Of a stretch of 63,249 nt of DNA, positions 33,959-41,700 are shown piece after piece (within the stretch, counting starts at the first letter, position 1; each line of letters opens with the position of its first letter). Below the pieces are notes generated by a model that saw nothing but the letters and a program-made list of their open reading frames with translations, did no database searches and was not told where the DNA came from. The position numbers and the translations under genes were made by a program. The DNA is from Bacteroidota bacterium. Its GTDB lineage: Bacteria > Bacteroidota > Ignavibacteria > UBA10030 > UBA6906. The DNA is taken from the NCBI GenBank assembly GCA_019637975.1, contig JAHBUR010000024.1:1-63249 (forward strand). Direction: 5' to 3'.

Positions 33959-36904
33959 TTAGTTCTTGAGAAGCTTGAACGAAACGAACCACTCATCGGA
34001 ATGCCTGCCATTAATCCATGCCCGCGCCGCACCGGCAGAGAGTGTAGATTCCAGATTGAACCAATGCCTGAAAACACCATTCATCTGAAACCCCGCATTG
34101 ACACCAAACCACCTGCTGCCATTTGCGAGAAGTGTTTGTGAAAACAGTGACGCGTCAATGTGGCTCAACAGGTGTTGCCCGAGAGAAACATCCCCGAATC
34201 GCAACGGCGGAAAGTTGTTCTCGACCATCAACTTTGCAAATCTATCAACGCCGATGCTGTAGATTGGAGCGCCGGGGAAACGGAAGATTGTGCGGAATTG
34301 CTTTGCGTCAACATTCTCAACTGCCCGATTTCCAAAACCGCCAAAATAGAATCGTGATTGAACAAGGTTCTTGTTTGTTGCATGATACCCTGCGGCCATC
34401 TTCAGATGCAGTACATTGTGCGGAGCGAGGTACGTCGTAAAGTGATCCCACTCTGTGTAGAGTTGCACTCCGAGTTCGGGCTTTCGCGGATTGGCTCCAA
34501 AGATCATCGCCGTTATCCCGATTTCATTGCCGAATTCGTGGTCGCTGCTGCCGATGGATCTCCGGAGGTATTGCGAGGTAAGCGTTGTGTGTCCGACAAC
34601 AAAATCCGGCTGCGATACCGGCACAAGATTGTCATTGATGAATTCGACTCCGCTGTAGAGTGTGAGTTCCGATCGTTGCTTCAACTTGTATGGATTGTCG
34701 TACACCCAATAGTGCGTATTGCCCAATCGGAATTGGTTGCCGTACAATCCCCGTTTCCTCTTGTTAAAGAGATCGTAGAAATCGGGACTATTGTACTCCC
34801 AACCGATCTCGAATGATTTCAGATACTCGTATTTCATGCGTAGGTGAAACTGCGCTGGCTGACTTCTCTCACGAAACGGGCTTACCCCTGTTTCGACGAC
34901 CAAATCATGATTCAGAATCGGGTCGGAAATATGGGTAAATACGCCGAGTACTTTTTTAGATTGAAATCCGGTAAGAACCGGAACGAAAGACACGACCTTC
35001 AATCGATCAAAGCCGTTGTATTCGTTGGCCGGCAGACTCTGTTCAGTTGTGTGAGGCCTTTCCTGCTGTGCAACGGCAAAGTCTGCAACATGCGGATACA
35101 TATCCTGAATCTGCTGTCCCAGATATTTGATGGCGGGAAGACGTTGTGCCGGGGTATTCGGAATGATTACCGGATAGAAACCGTCTGTTGAAAACTCAAA
35201 TGCAAACACTGAATCTTTGCTCAAATATAGCGGCTTGAACAAGCCAATGCGTGTGTGGCTGATTGCTTCAATTGTTCCGCTGTCCATGCTTCTTCTGTAG
35301 ATATTGGACACACCATTGGTGAACGCATTCCAATAGAGCCATTTGTTATCGGGACTCCAACTTGGATTCTCAGGTGAGCCTTCGTCCGTGATAACGGAAT
35401 ATGATGCAGGCTGGCCCTTGCGAATCTTGTCACAATCAGTGAGGACAATTGATTGACTGCCGTTTGCGCGATGAAGTACCGCTGCTAACCGGCTGCCGTC
35501 GGTACTCACCGCAATACCGTGTATTTCGTCTCCAATATCAAAATGTGTGTGTTCTACCAACGAATCATACGGCGGAGTAAAACTCACCAGCGATGCAATG
35601 CCGCCGCCATGGCGGATTCCCCAAAGTTCACCTGTAACAGGAGATACCGTCAGGTGTCCGACACGACAATCCTCGAACAGCATTCTCCGCTTTCCTGTTG
35701 CCACATCCAACATCCAAAGGTCACGATAGAATTGATTATTGTTGGTTGTGAAGAACAGCGAATTCGTTTCGTCATTGAGAGCAGTTGACGTCACTTGATG
35801 CGTACTGGGCGTGGGCAAGGTTTCGGTTTCGATCAATGTGCATGTTCCACGATCAAAGCGTTGAATTCCCGCGAGGTGATGGGGACGGTGCTCCGCCCAG
35901 TACAAAAATCTGCCTGACCTGTCAACATGAGGGTGCGAAACACCACCGGACCGTGTGTCAGACAATCGCGTGATCGGTGTTAGTTGGGCCCCTTCCAGTA
36001 TCGCAAGATTGGAGCGCTGAAACTGCTGTTCCGACTGCTCGAATTCTCTCCATGCCGTCCTGAATTCAGTTCCGTACGCCTGCTTGAATCGTTGGGAGAA
36101 GTTCCTATAGAAGCCAGTCTTTGGGGGAGTAAACCACTCAAAGAGTTTTGAAGTCCCGTATTGTTTGACGAGATGCGAAACAAACCTTCCACCATATGTG
36201 TAGTGATTTGTTTCCGTCAAGAATGATCGATGCGGGGTCTTTGATTCGAGATAAATATCCGAGGGAAACTCCTTCCCCTCTGCAACGAGGGATCGGAAGT
36301 ACATCTCATCAAAACTTCCCATTGTTCTTCCGAATCCACCACTCATCCACGTTTCCAGAAACACGGCAATACCCTCCTGATGCCACCGTGGCGTGTATCG
36401 TCCGTAATTGGTGAGCAGGCTATAGAGTACAGTAAGAGGCTGGCTTTGAACAGGAGCCACCTTTGAAAAAATGGAACGAGTGAACCTCTCTATGTTGGAA
36501 GCCAAATCGTTCACAACCACATGAACAAGTTCGTGATTCAGCAGCCACTGGAAACGCTCACTGTACGGAATATTCTCGTAACCGGGCTCGAGAGGCGAAA
36601 GATCAAGCCAAATGTAGTTCACAGGCACTGAAGATGCGGCAGCACCGCCATAGTCGTTTACGTCATGCGTATTGATGATTATTTTGCCCGACGGCGTATA
36701 CGAAAAGATGATACTGATGCGCTGCAAAGCTGCTTCTGCAGAGTTCAGAAGATGTTGAACCAGATGCGCATGCCCCGCCCGATAGATAACCCGGAAGTGT
36801 TGACTTTCGCTTTCGTACCACTGCACTTGCGCAGTCAGTCGATTCATGGCGCAAACGGCAATACTCAAGATAACAACAGTGGCCGACAACCGGACAAGTG
36901 ACAA
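33959..36904 (-). CDS. Secreted gluzincin-like metalloprotease with propeller and barrel-like domains
   Basis: A 981-residue exported protein. The first 25 residues are a signal peptide. The zinc motif HELVH is at 124-128 (LLNHELVHVVVND), and Glu177 in RWHQEGIAVFLE is the likely third ligand, an arrangement typical of peptidase-MA-like gluzincins. Residues about 310-600 contain TolB/WD-like propeller blades (SHPHVDRSGRFLYWAEH, then ENPSWSPDNKWLYWNA). The last 350 residues have many alternating hydrophobic and aromatic strands ending FVSFKLLKN, consistent with an outer-membrane beta barrel. It follows the tandem-repeat protein gene, separated by a terminator, so a role in processing that protein is possible but unproven. 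Confidence 0.85.
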   Translation of the reverse strand: MSLVRLSATVVILSIAVCAMNRLTAQVQWYESESQHFRVIYRAGHAHLVQHLLNSAEAALQRISIIFSYTPSGKIIINTHDVNDYGGAAASSVPVNYIWLDLSPLEPGYENIPYSERFQWLLNHELVHVVVNDLASNIERFTRSIFSKVAPVQSQPLTVLYSLLTNYGRYTPRWHQEGIAVFLETWMSGGFGRTMGSFDEMYFRSLVAEGKEFPSDIYLESKTPHRSFLTETNHYTYGGRFVSHLVKQYGTSKLFEWFTPPKTGFYRNFSQRFKQAYGTEFRTAWREFEQSEQQFQRSNLAILEGAQLTPITRLSDTRSGGVSHPHVDRSGRFLYWAEHRPHHLAGIQRFDRGTCTLIETETLPTPSTHQVTSTALNDETNSLFFTTNNNQFYRDLWMLDVATGKRRMLFEDCRVGHLTVSPVTGELWGIRHGGGIASLVSFTPPYDSLVEHTHFDIGDEIHGIAVSTDGSRLAAVLHRANGSQSIVLTDCDKIRKGQPASYSVITDEGSPENPSWSPDNKWLYWNAFTNGVSNIYRRSMDSGTIEAISHTRIGLFKPLYLSKDSVFAFEFSTDGFYPVIIPNTPAQRLPAIKYLGQQIQDMYPHVADFAVAQQERPHTTEQSLPANEYNGFDRLKVVSFVPVLTGFQSKKVLGVFTHISDPILNHDLVVETGVSPFRERSQPAQFHLRMKYEYLKSFEIGWEYNSPDFYDLFNKRKRGLYGNQFRLGNTHYWVYDNPYKLKQRSELTLYSGVEFINDNLVPVSQPDFVVGHTTLTSQYLRRSIGSSDHEFGNEIGITAMIFGANPRKPELGVQLYTEWDHFTTYLAPHNVLHLKMAAGYHATNKNLVQSRFYFGGFGNRAVENVDAKQFRTIFRFPGAPIYSIGVDRFAKLMVENNFPPLRFGDVSLGQHLLSHIDASLFSQTLLANGSRWFGVNAGFQMNGVFRHWFNLESTLSAGAARAWINGRHSDEWFVSFKLLKN

Positions 36905-36936
36905 CTCTACCTCGGGTTTTTGGTTCAGAATGAAAA

Positions 36937-36972
36937 TAAAAAAAAGCCTTCAACAATGAAATTGAAGGCTTT
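36937..36972 (-). terminator. Intrinsic terminator of the tandem-repeat protein gene
   Basis: On the minus strand AAAGCCTTCA (complement of 36963-36972) pairs with TGAAGGCTTT (complement of 36943-36952) around a 10-base loop, followed by a T-rich run to 36937. It lies 55 bases after the repeat gene stop and before the metalloprotease start. Confidence 0.88.
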
Positions 36973-37027
36973 GGGCTTACTCCCCTGAAAGGAAGACAAA
37001 TGACTAAGGTCCAAAGAATGAAGAGTA

Positions 37028-37747
37028 CTAACGTCCGAAGATGTACGCACTACCGAGTGCTTCCACCTGTGACGCTGAACGTCCGAAGATGTACGCACTA
37101 CCGAGTGCTTCCACCTGCGATGCCGAACGTCCGAAGATGTATGCACTACCGAGTGCTTCCACCTGTGACGCTGAACGTCCGAAGATGTACGCACTACCGA
37201 GTGCTTCCACCTGTGACGCCGAACGTCCGAAGATGTATGCACTACCGAGTGCTTCCACCTGTGACGCCGAACGTCCGAAGATGTATGCACTACCGAGTGC
37301 TTCCACCTGTGACGCTGAACGTCCGAAGATGTATGCACTACCGAGTGCTTCCACCTGTGACGCTGAACGTCCGAAGATGTATGCACTACCGAGTGCTTCC
37401 ACCTGCGATGCCGAACGTCCGAAGATGTATGCGCTACCGAGTGCTTCCACCTGTGACGCTGAACGTCCGAAGATGTATGCGCTACCGAGTGCTTCCACCT
37501 GTGACGCCGAACGTCCGAAGATGTACGCACTACCGAGTGCTTCGATTTGTGAATTGGAACTCAGCAGAAGCTGATTGAATTGTGTTACTGCTACGTCGCT
37601 TGCAGGCTGTGACATAACCTGGGCAACGGGTGTGACGAGTTGAGCCACTCGAACGCGTGTAGCTTGTTCCACGTTCTCATGGCTGATGGCGCTCCCTGCG
37701 AAAACCAAAACCGCAAGGATAGCCATGATGAATTTGGTTTTCCTCAT
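37028..37747 (-). CDS. Secreted protein made of eleven 16-residue repeats
   Basis: A 239-residue protein I do not recognise. Residues 1-22 are a clear Sec signal peptide (FIMAILAVLVFAGSAIS). Residues about 23-63 form a unique, Val/Gln-rich spacer. From residue 64 to the end there are eleven 16-residue repeats; the first is SNSQIEALGSAYIFGR and the other ten are identical copies of SASQVEALGSAYIFGR. Each unit ends in Arg, a possible cleavage point, and the protein stops at the end of the last unit. It has its own RBS (GAAGGAAG), promoter and terminator. It could be a multi-copy peptide precursor, a beta-solenoid or amyloid fibre protein, or an adhesin stalk. Divergent importer ATPase genes lie on one side and a metalloprotease gene on the other. 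Confidence 0.8.
   Translation of the reverse strand: MRKTKFIMAILAVLVFAGSAISHENVEQATRVRVAQLVTPVAQVMSQPASDVAVTQFNQLLLSSNSQIEALGSAYIFGRSASQVEALGSAYIFGRSASQVEALGSAYIFGRSASQVEALGSAYIFGRSASQVEALGSAYIFGRSASQVEALGSAYIFGRSASQVEALGSAYIFGRSASQVEALGSAYIFGRSASQVEALGSAYIFGRSASQVEALGSAYIFGRSASQVEALGSAYIFGR
37031..37558 (-). repeat. 48-bp tandem repeat array, 11 units
   Basis: Eleven in-frame 48-bp units without spacers. Units differ only at a few third-codon positions (for example Ser TCA/TCG, Ala GCG/GCA, Ser AGT/AGC). All changes within the last ten units are silent. The unit has no stop codon in several frames, which creates long false frames on both strands. Confidence 0.95.
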
Positions 37748-37830
37748 GGGGGACTTCCTTCACTAGTGATACTTCAGTGAATTATGTTATGTAAAGCGGC
37801 ACCTTAGGAATCCGCTTCCTTTCGCAGAAA

Positions 37831-37859
37831 AACATAGGATATTCACCAATCACTATCAA
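37831..37859 (-). promoter_or_regulatory. Probable promoter of the tandem-repeat protein gene
   Basis: On the minus strand TTGATA (37854-37859) and TATGTT (37831-37836) are 17 bases apart, 83 bases before the start codon. A TCACTAGTGA palindrome lies between the promoter and the ribosome site, at about 37761-37770. Confidence 0.55.
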
Positions 37860-37901
37860 TAATTTCGCGCCGAAGTTACGTATTTTTTTACGATTTCTAA
37901 T

Positions 37902-37931
37902 AATTATCTACGTTGTATAACGTAGATAATT
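37902..37931. promoter_or_regulatory. Perfect 13-bp inverted repeat between divergent genes
   Basis: AATTATCTACGTT (37902-37914) and its exact complement AACGTAGATAATT (37919-37931) flank a GTAT spacer. The element lies between the repeat-protein gene (leftward) and the importer ATPase gene (rightward). It overlaps a possible rightward -10 (TAATAA, 37898-37903) whose -35 could be TTACGT (37876-37881). There is no T run, so an operator for a dimeric regulator fits better than a terminator. Confidence 0.75.
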
Positions 37932-38014
37932 CGGATTCAGGCCAGTTTTTGGTCGAATTTCTCCATGTGCTCTGGAACGTGGGATTGGGAGTGGAATTCC
38001 TTAAATTCATACTC

Positions 38015-38833
38015 ATGGAAGCACTTCTATCCGTTGACCATCTCACTGTAACCACACCAGAGAAGGGTGAAGTCCGAACAGTCGTAGACGATGTTAGTTT
38101 CTCGCTGCGTAACGGACAGGTACTTGCTATAGTCGGAGAAAGTGGAAGTGGAAAGACTTCAATCTGCAGGGCACTGACACGACTCAATCCATCCTCATAC
38201 ACAACGACTGGAATTGTCAGGTTTGATTCGAAAGACCTGCTGACATGCAATGATGAGATGCTGCAAGATATCCGCCGCCACCGCATACGATATATCTTTC
38301 AGGAACCACATCAGGCACTGAATCCTGCTCTCACTATTCGCAGTCAACTATTGCTTTCATCCGGCAGGAAATCACCTGCAACCGGTGATTTGCACAACCT
38401 GTTGGCCGCAGTAGGACTCCGACACACACAGGAAGTACTCAACTCGTACCCGCACAAACTTAGCATTGGAATGGCCCAGCGAGTGATGATTGCCATGGCA
38501 GTTCTGCCGCAACCTTCCTTGCTCGTTGCCGACGAACCGACAAGCGCTCTCGATGCTTCACAACGTTACAAGCTTCTTGATCTTCTCAAGTCGATTCACA
38601 CTCAACACGGCATGGCAATGATTATTGTCACGCATGACCTTGAGCTGGCAAGACTGTATGCCGACGACATCGCTGTTCTAAGAAACGGACAGATCATCGA
38701 ATACAAAACAACAGCCAGTTTCTTTCGTTCTCCCAAAGCGAACTACTCCAAGTTGTTGATCGACGCCATGTCCATGACCGACAGAGGCAGGCCACGCATG
38801 GTCAAAGGAAAGGGTGACGATGCCACTGCTTGA
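38015..38833 (+). CDS. Peptide ABC importer ATPase, DppD/OppD type
   Basis: A 272-residue ABC ATPase. Walker A is GESGSGKT (41-48), the Q-loop lies in YIFQEPHQALNPALT, and Walker B is LLVADEPTSALDAS. The signature motif reads LSIGMAQR (149-156), where DppD relatives usually have LSGGM. The phrase QEPHQALNP and pairing with a second ATPase are typical of the Dpp/Opp group. The frame opens earlier at 37913, but family members start near ATG 38015. It probably energises the permeases of 29963-32142, which lack ATPase genes. Its start lies 84 bases after a perfect palindrome. Confidence 0.9.
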   Translation: MEALLSVDHLTVTTPEKGEVRTVVDDVSFSLRNGQVLAIVGESGSGKTSICRALTRLNPSSYTTTGIVRFDSKDLLTCNDEMLQDIRRHRIRYIFQEPHQALNPALTIRSQLLLSSGRKSPATGDLHNLLAAVGLRHTQEVLNSYPHKLSIGMAQRVMIAMAVLPQPSLLVADEPTSALDASQRYKLLDLLKSIHTQHGMAMIIVTHDLELARLYADDIAVLRNGQIIEYKTTASFFRSPKANYSKLLIDAMSMTDRGRPRMVKGKGDDATA

Positions 38834-39599
38834 AGTAACGAACCTCTCAACTTCAGTCCGAATCAGTTCATTTGCAGGATTCAGAATCGTCCGGAGACTT
38901 GTACTTGATAGAATCTCATTCTCCATTGAGGGAGACGAAAGTTTCGGTGTATTAGGTGAAAGCGGAACAGGCAAATCGACACTTGCCCGATGCATAGCAG
39001 GATTGCAGCAACCTGATAGCGGCAAGATTCTATATAAGGGCGTCAGTCTGTTTCCGCAGAAAGCACATCGAAGCCAATTCCCTCTTGAATTGCAGATGGT
39101 GTTCCAGGCAGGTGGAGCTTCGCTTGACCCGACGATGAGCATTGAGGAGTGTCTGTTGGAGGGAATTGCGGCTCAAGAACTTTCAAGCAGCAAGCAAGAT
39201 GCCGTGACACCGGACTCGCTCCTCGATTCTGTCGGCTTGCGACCTGAGTTGCTTTCACGATATCCGTTTGAACTGAGCGGAGGCGAGCGTCAGCGCGTTG
39301 CTCTCGCTCGTGCGCTTGCGGCAAAGCCACGGCTGTTACTGTTAGACGAGCCGACCTCAGCACTCGATCTGCTGACACAAGCTGAGATCATCTCACTTTT
39401 GCAATCCATCCGGCAGAAAGAGCAGCTTTCCTTTCTTCTGATAACCCACGATGTAAAACTGGCATTGTTCCTCTGTGACAGGATCGCCGTTCTTCACCAA
39501 GGAAGGATTGTCGATGAGGGTACGGTGAATGAACTTCTCTCGTTGCACAATCATCCGTACACGGCGCAACTGTTTGCTGATGCACGACTCAGTTCTTGA
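38820..39599 (+). CDS. Peptide ABC importer ATPase, DppF/OppF type
   Basis: A 259-residue ABC ATPase with Walker A GESGTGKS (46-53), signature LSGGERQR and Walker B LLLLDEPTSALD. It starts inside the last codons of the DppD-type gene (14-base overlap), so the two are co-translated as the usual heterodimer. ATG 38820 is chosen; GTG 38814 in the same frame is possible. It ends with an 11-base tail-to-tail overlap with the ABC exporter gene. With the DppD-type protein it should complete the importer encoded 5 kb away. Confidence 0.91.
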   Translation: MPLLEVTNLSTSVRISSFAGFRIVRRLVLDRISFSIEGDESFGVLGESGTGKSTLARCIAGLQQPDSGKILYKGVSLFPQKAHRSQFPLELQMVFQAGGASLDPTMSIEECLLEGIAAQELSSSKQDAVTPDSLLDSVGLRPELLSRYPFELSGGERQRVALARALAAKPRLLLLDEPTSALDLLTQAEIISLLQSIRQKEQLSFLLITHDVKLALFLCDRIAVLHQGRIVDEGTVNELLSLHNHPYTAQLFADARLSS

Positions 39600-41370
39600 T
39601 CGACTCCTTTGCTGCAAGCAACATCCCGCTCCCGCGTTCGCCGATTTGTTGACGCCACATGGCATAATACAAGCCCTTCAGATCGAGAAGTGTTGGATGA
39701 TCTCCTGCTTCAATAATGTGGCCCCGTTCGAGGACGTAGATTCTGTCCGCGTGCATTACAGTGGAAAGCCGGTGAGCAATCAGAATCGTAATAAGATCTT
39801 TACGCATCGATACGTCACGGATAGTTTCGCTGATTTCCTCCTCTGTCAAAGAATCCAGTGATGATGTCGCTTCATCGAACACCAGAAGGTTCGGGCGTCG
39901 CAAGAGGGCCCGCGCAATGGAAAGCCGTTGCTTCTCGCCTCCCGATACTTTCACGCCACCTTCACCAATAAGCGTGTGTAACCCTTTGTCCGCCCGAACA
40001 AGCAACGATTGACATGCGGCCATTTCCAGCACTACCAGACATTCCTTGTCTGTTGCGCCAGGGTTGACAAAAAGGAGATTCTCCTTGATGGTTCCGGAGA
40101 ACAACTGTGTATCTTGTGTGACGAATCCGATCCGTTCGCGCATATGTTCAAGATCAACATCCTCCCGCGACGAGCTGTTGTAGAGAATCCTTCCCGACTG
40201 CGGCGCGTACAGCCCGATCAGCAGCTTCACGAGCGTCGATTTGCCTGACCCGGACGGGCCGACAAAAGCAACGGTCTCGCCCATTTCCACAGAGAACGAA
40301 ATATGATTAAGCGCGTGAAGAGAAGCTGACTGATGTTTGAAACTCACTTGATCAAAAGCAAGTGTTTTGAGATCCGAAACGCGTATGGGATTCGCCGGTT
40401 TCACCTCTTTGGGAGCATTCAGGATATCCTCGAAATTCTTCAGTGATACCTCGGTTTCACGATAAATGTTGATGACATTGCCGAGTTCCTGCAACGGCCC
40501 GAAAATGAAAAACGAGTATATCCACAACGAAAAAAACTGCCCGAACGTGATCTGCTGGTCGAAAATCATGAAGAGCATGAGGCCGAGTATCGTCGTTCTC
40601 AAGAAATTCACAGATGTGCCCTGAATGAAGCTGAGGCTGCGCAGATACCGGACTTTCTTGAGTTCAAGCTTGAGAATCTTGTCCGTAGTGCTGTTCAGCC
40701 GCGAGATCTCCTGTTGTGCAAGTCCTAAACTCTTCACCAATTCGATATTCCTGAGGGACTCGGTGGTCGAGCCTGCGAGGGCCGTCGTTTCGGCAACAAT
40801 GACTTTCTGCAGAGTCTTGATTTTCTTGCTCAGTGCCGAGCTCAGCCATGCAAGCAACGGTACCGTTGAAAAATACACGGTTGCAATCAACCAATGCACG
40901 CTGAAGGCATAAATCATAACAAAGATAACACCGACCAGTGACATGAACACAATGTTGATAAAGGCATTAATCATCCTCTCAACATCGGATCGTACTTTTT
41001 GCAACTTGCCTAATGTTTCTCCGCTTCGCTGATCTTCAAACACTTGATACGGAAGCTCAAGCGAATGACGCAAGCCGTCGGAATAAATCTGAGCCCCTAA
41101 ACGCTGCGTAATGACATTTGTGACATAGTCCTGAAAATTCTTTGCTACACGGGAAACAAACGCTACACCCATCGCTGCAAGAAGTAACAGTCCGACACCT
41201 TTGAGGAAGTCGCTGCGCGTATACTCCTGAAATCGGGTGACGTACTCGTCGATGATATGCCGGAAAATAAGAGGATCGAGCAGCGAGAAGGTTTGATTGA
41301 TGGTGGCAAGCAGTAGTGCCAGAAGAGACAGTTTCCAATACTGTCTCAAGTACGAAAGGAGAAGTTTCAT
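39589..41370 (-). CDS. ABC exporter half-transporter (membrane and ATPase domains fused)
   Basis: A 593-residue type I ABC exporter of the MsbA/lipid-or-drug group. Residues about 1-300 have six transmembrane helices (LLLSYLRQYWKLSLLALLL at the start). The ATPase part has Walker A GPSGSGKST, signature VSGGEKQR and Walker B LLVFDEATSSLD with the H-loop in IAHRLSTV. It would act as a homodimer. No peptidase C39 domain is present, so it is not a typical bacteriocin exporter. ATG 41370 (MKLLLSYL) is preferred; the frame is open to 41460. Its substrate cannot be told. It is next to the peptide importer genes but on the other strand. Confidence 0.9.
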   Translation of the reverse strand: MKLLLSYLRQYWKLSLLALLLATINQTFSLLDPLIFRHIIDEYVTRFQEYTRSDFLKGVGLLLLAAMGVAFVSRVAKNFQDYVTNVITQRLGAQIYSDGLRHSLELPYQVFEDQRSGETLGKLQKVRSDVERMINAFINIVFMSLVGVIFVMIYAFSVHWLIATVYFSTVPLLAWLSSALSKKIKTLQKVIVAETTALAGSTTESLRNIELVKSLGLAQQEISRLNSTTDKILKLELKKVRYLRSLSFIQGTSVNFLRTTILGLMLFMIFDQQITFGQFFSLWIYSFFIFGPLQELGNVINIYRETEVSLKNFEDILNAPKEVKPANPIRVSDLKTLAFDQVSFKHQSASLHALNHISFSVEMGETVAFVGPSGSGKSTLVKLLIGLYAPQSGRILYNSSSREDVDLEHMRERIGFVTQDTQLFSGTIKENLLFVNPGATDKECLVVLEMAACQSLLVRADKGLHTLIGEGGVKVSGGEKQRLSIARALLRRPNLLVFDEATSSLDSLTEEEISETIRDVSMRKDLITILIAHRLSTVMHADRIYVLERGHIIEAGDHPTLLDLKGLYYAMWRQQIGERGSGMLLAAKESIKN

Positions 41371-41482
41371 AGAACGTCGGGGAAATTTCTGATGAATCAA
41401 GATAGAGAATTGCTGCATCAAAATCTTGCCGGTGCTGGCGAGTGGTTGCGCCTTGAGCAACTACTTCTACCTATCCCCTAAA

Positions 41483-41512
41483 ACACAAAAGCGTCAACTC
41501 ACGCTGACGCTT
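41483..41512 (-). terminator. Terminator after tRNA-Phe
   Basis: On the minus strand AAGCGTCA pairs with TGACGCTT (complements of 41505-41512 and 41489-41496) around an 8-base loop, followed by a T-rich run. It lies just after the tRNA 3' end. Confidence 0.8.
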
Positions 41513-41518
41513 AGTGTG

Positions 41519-41591
41519 TGGACAGGGAGGGAATTGAACCCCCGACACATGGATTTTCAGTCCATTGCTCTACCAACTGAGCTACCTGTCC
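41519..41591 (-). tRNA. tRNA-Phe (GAA)
   Basis: On the minus strand a full cloverleaf is visible: acceptor GGACAGG with CCTGTCC and discriminator A, D-arm GCTCAGTTGGTAGAGC, anticodon arm TGGACTGAAAATCCA with anticodon GAA, and T-arm with GGTTCAATTCC. The gene is 73 bases and the CCA end is not encoded. Confidence 0.97.
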
Positions 41592-41700
41592 AAGTTGCAG
41601 TCTAAATATATGGGTTTGGAGAGAAATTTCCAAAGTTATGCCCTTTCGCAAAATCTCAACATCGCAACGAGGGCCACGCTCCAGCATCCAACTGATCAAA

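Noticed and set aside
37031-37558. Possible CRISPR array
   Set aside because: The units are contiguous 48-bp direct repeats with no spacers, in frame within a gene, and no cas genes are near.
37000-37578. Long plus-strand and other minus-strand frames across the repeat array, one with a GGAAG site
   Set aside because: The 48-bp unit has no stop in several frames, so long frames arise by chance. Only the minus frame ending at 37028 has a signal peptide, a unique leader, a promoter and silent-only variation.
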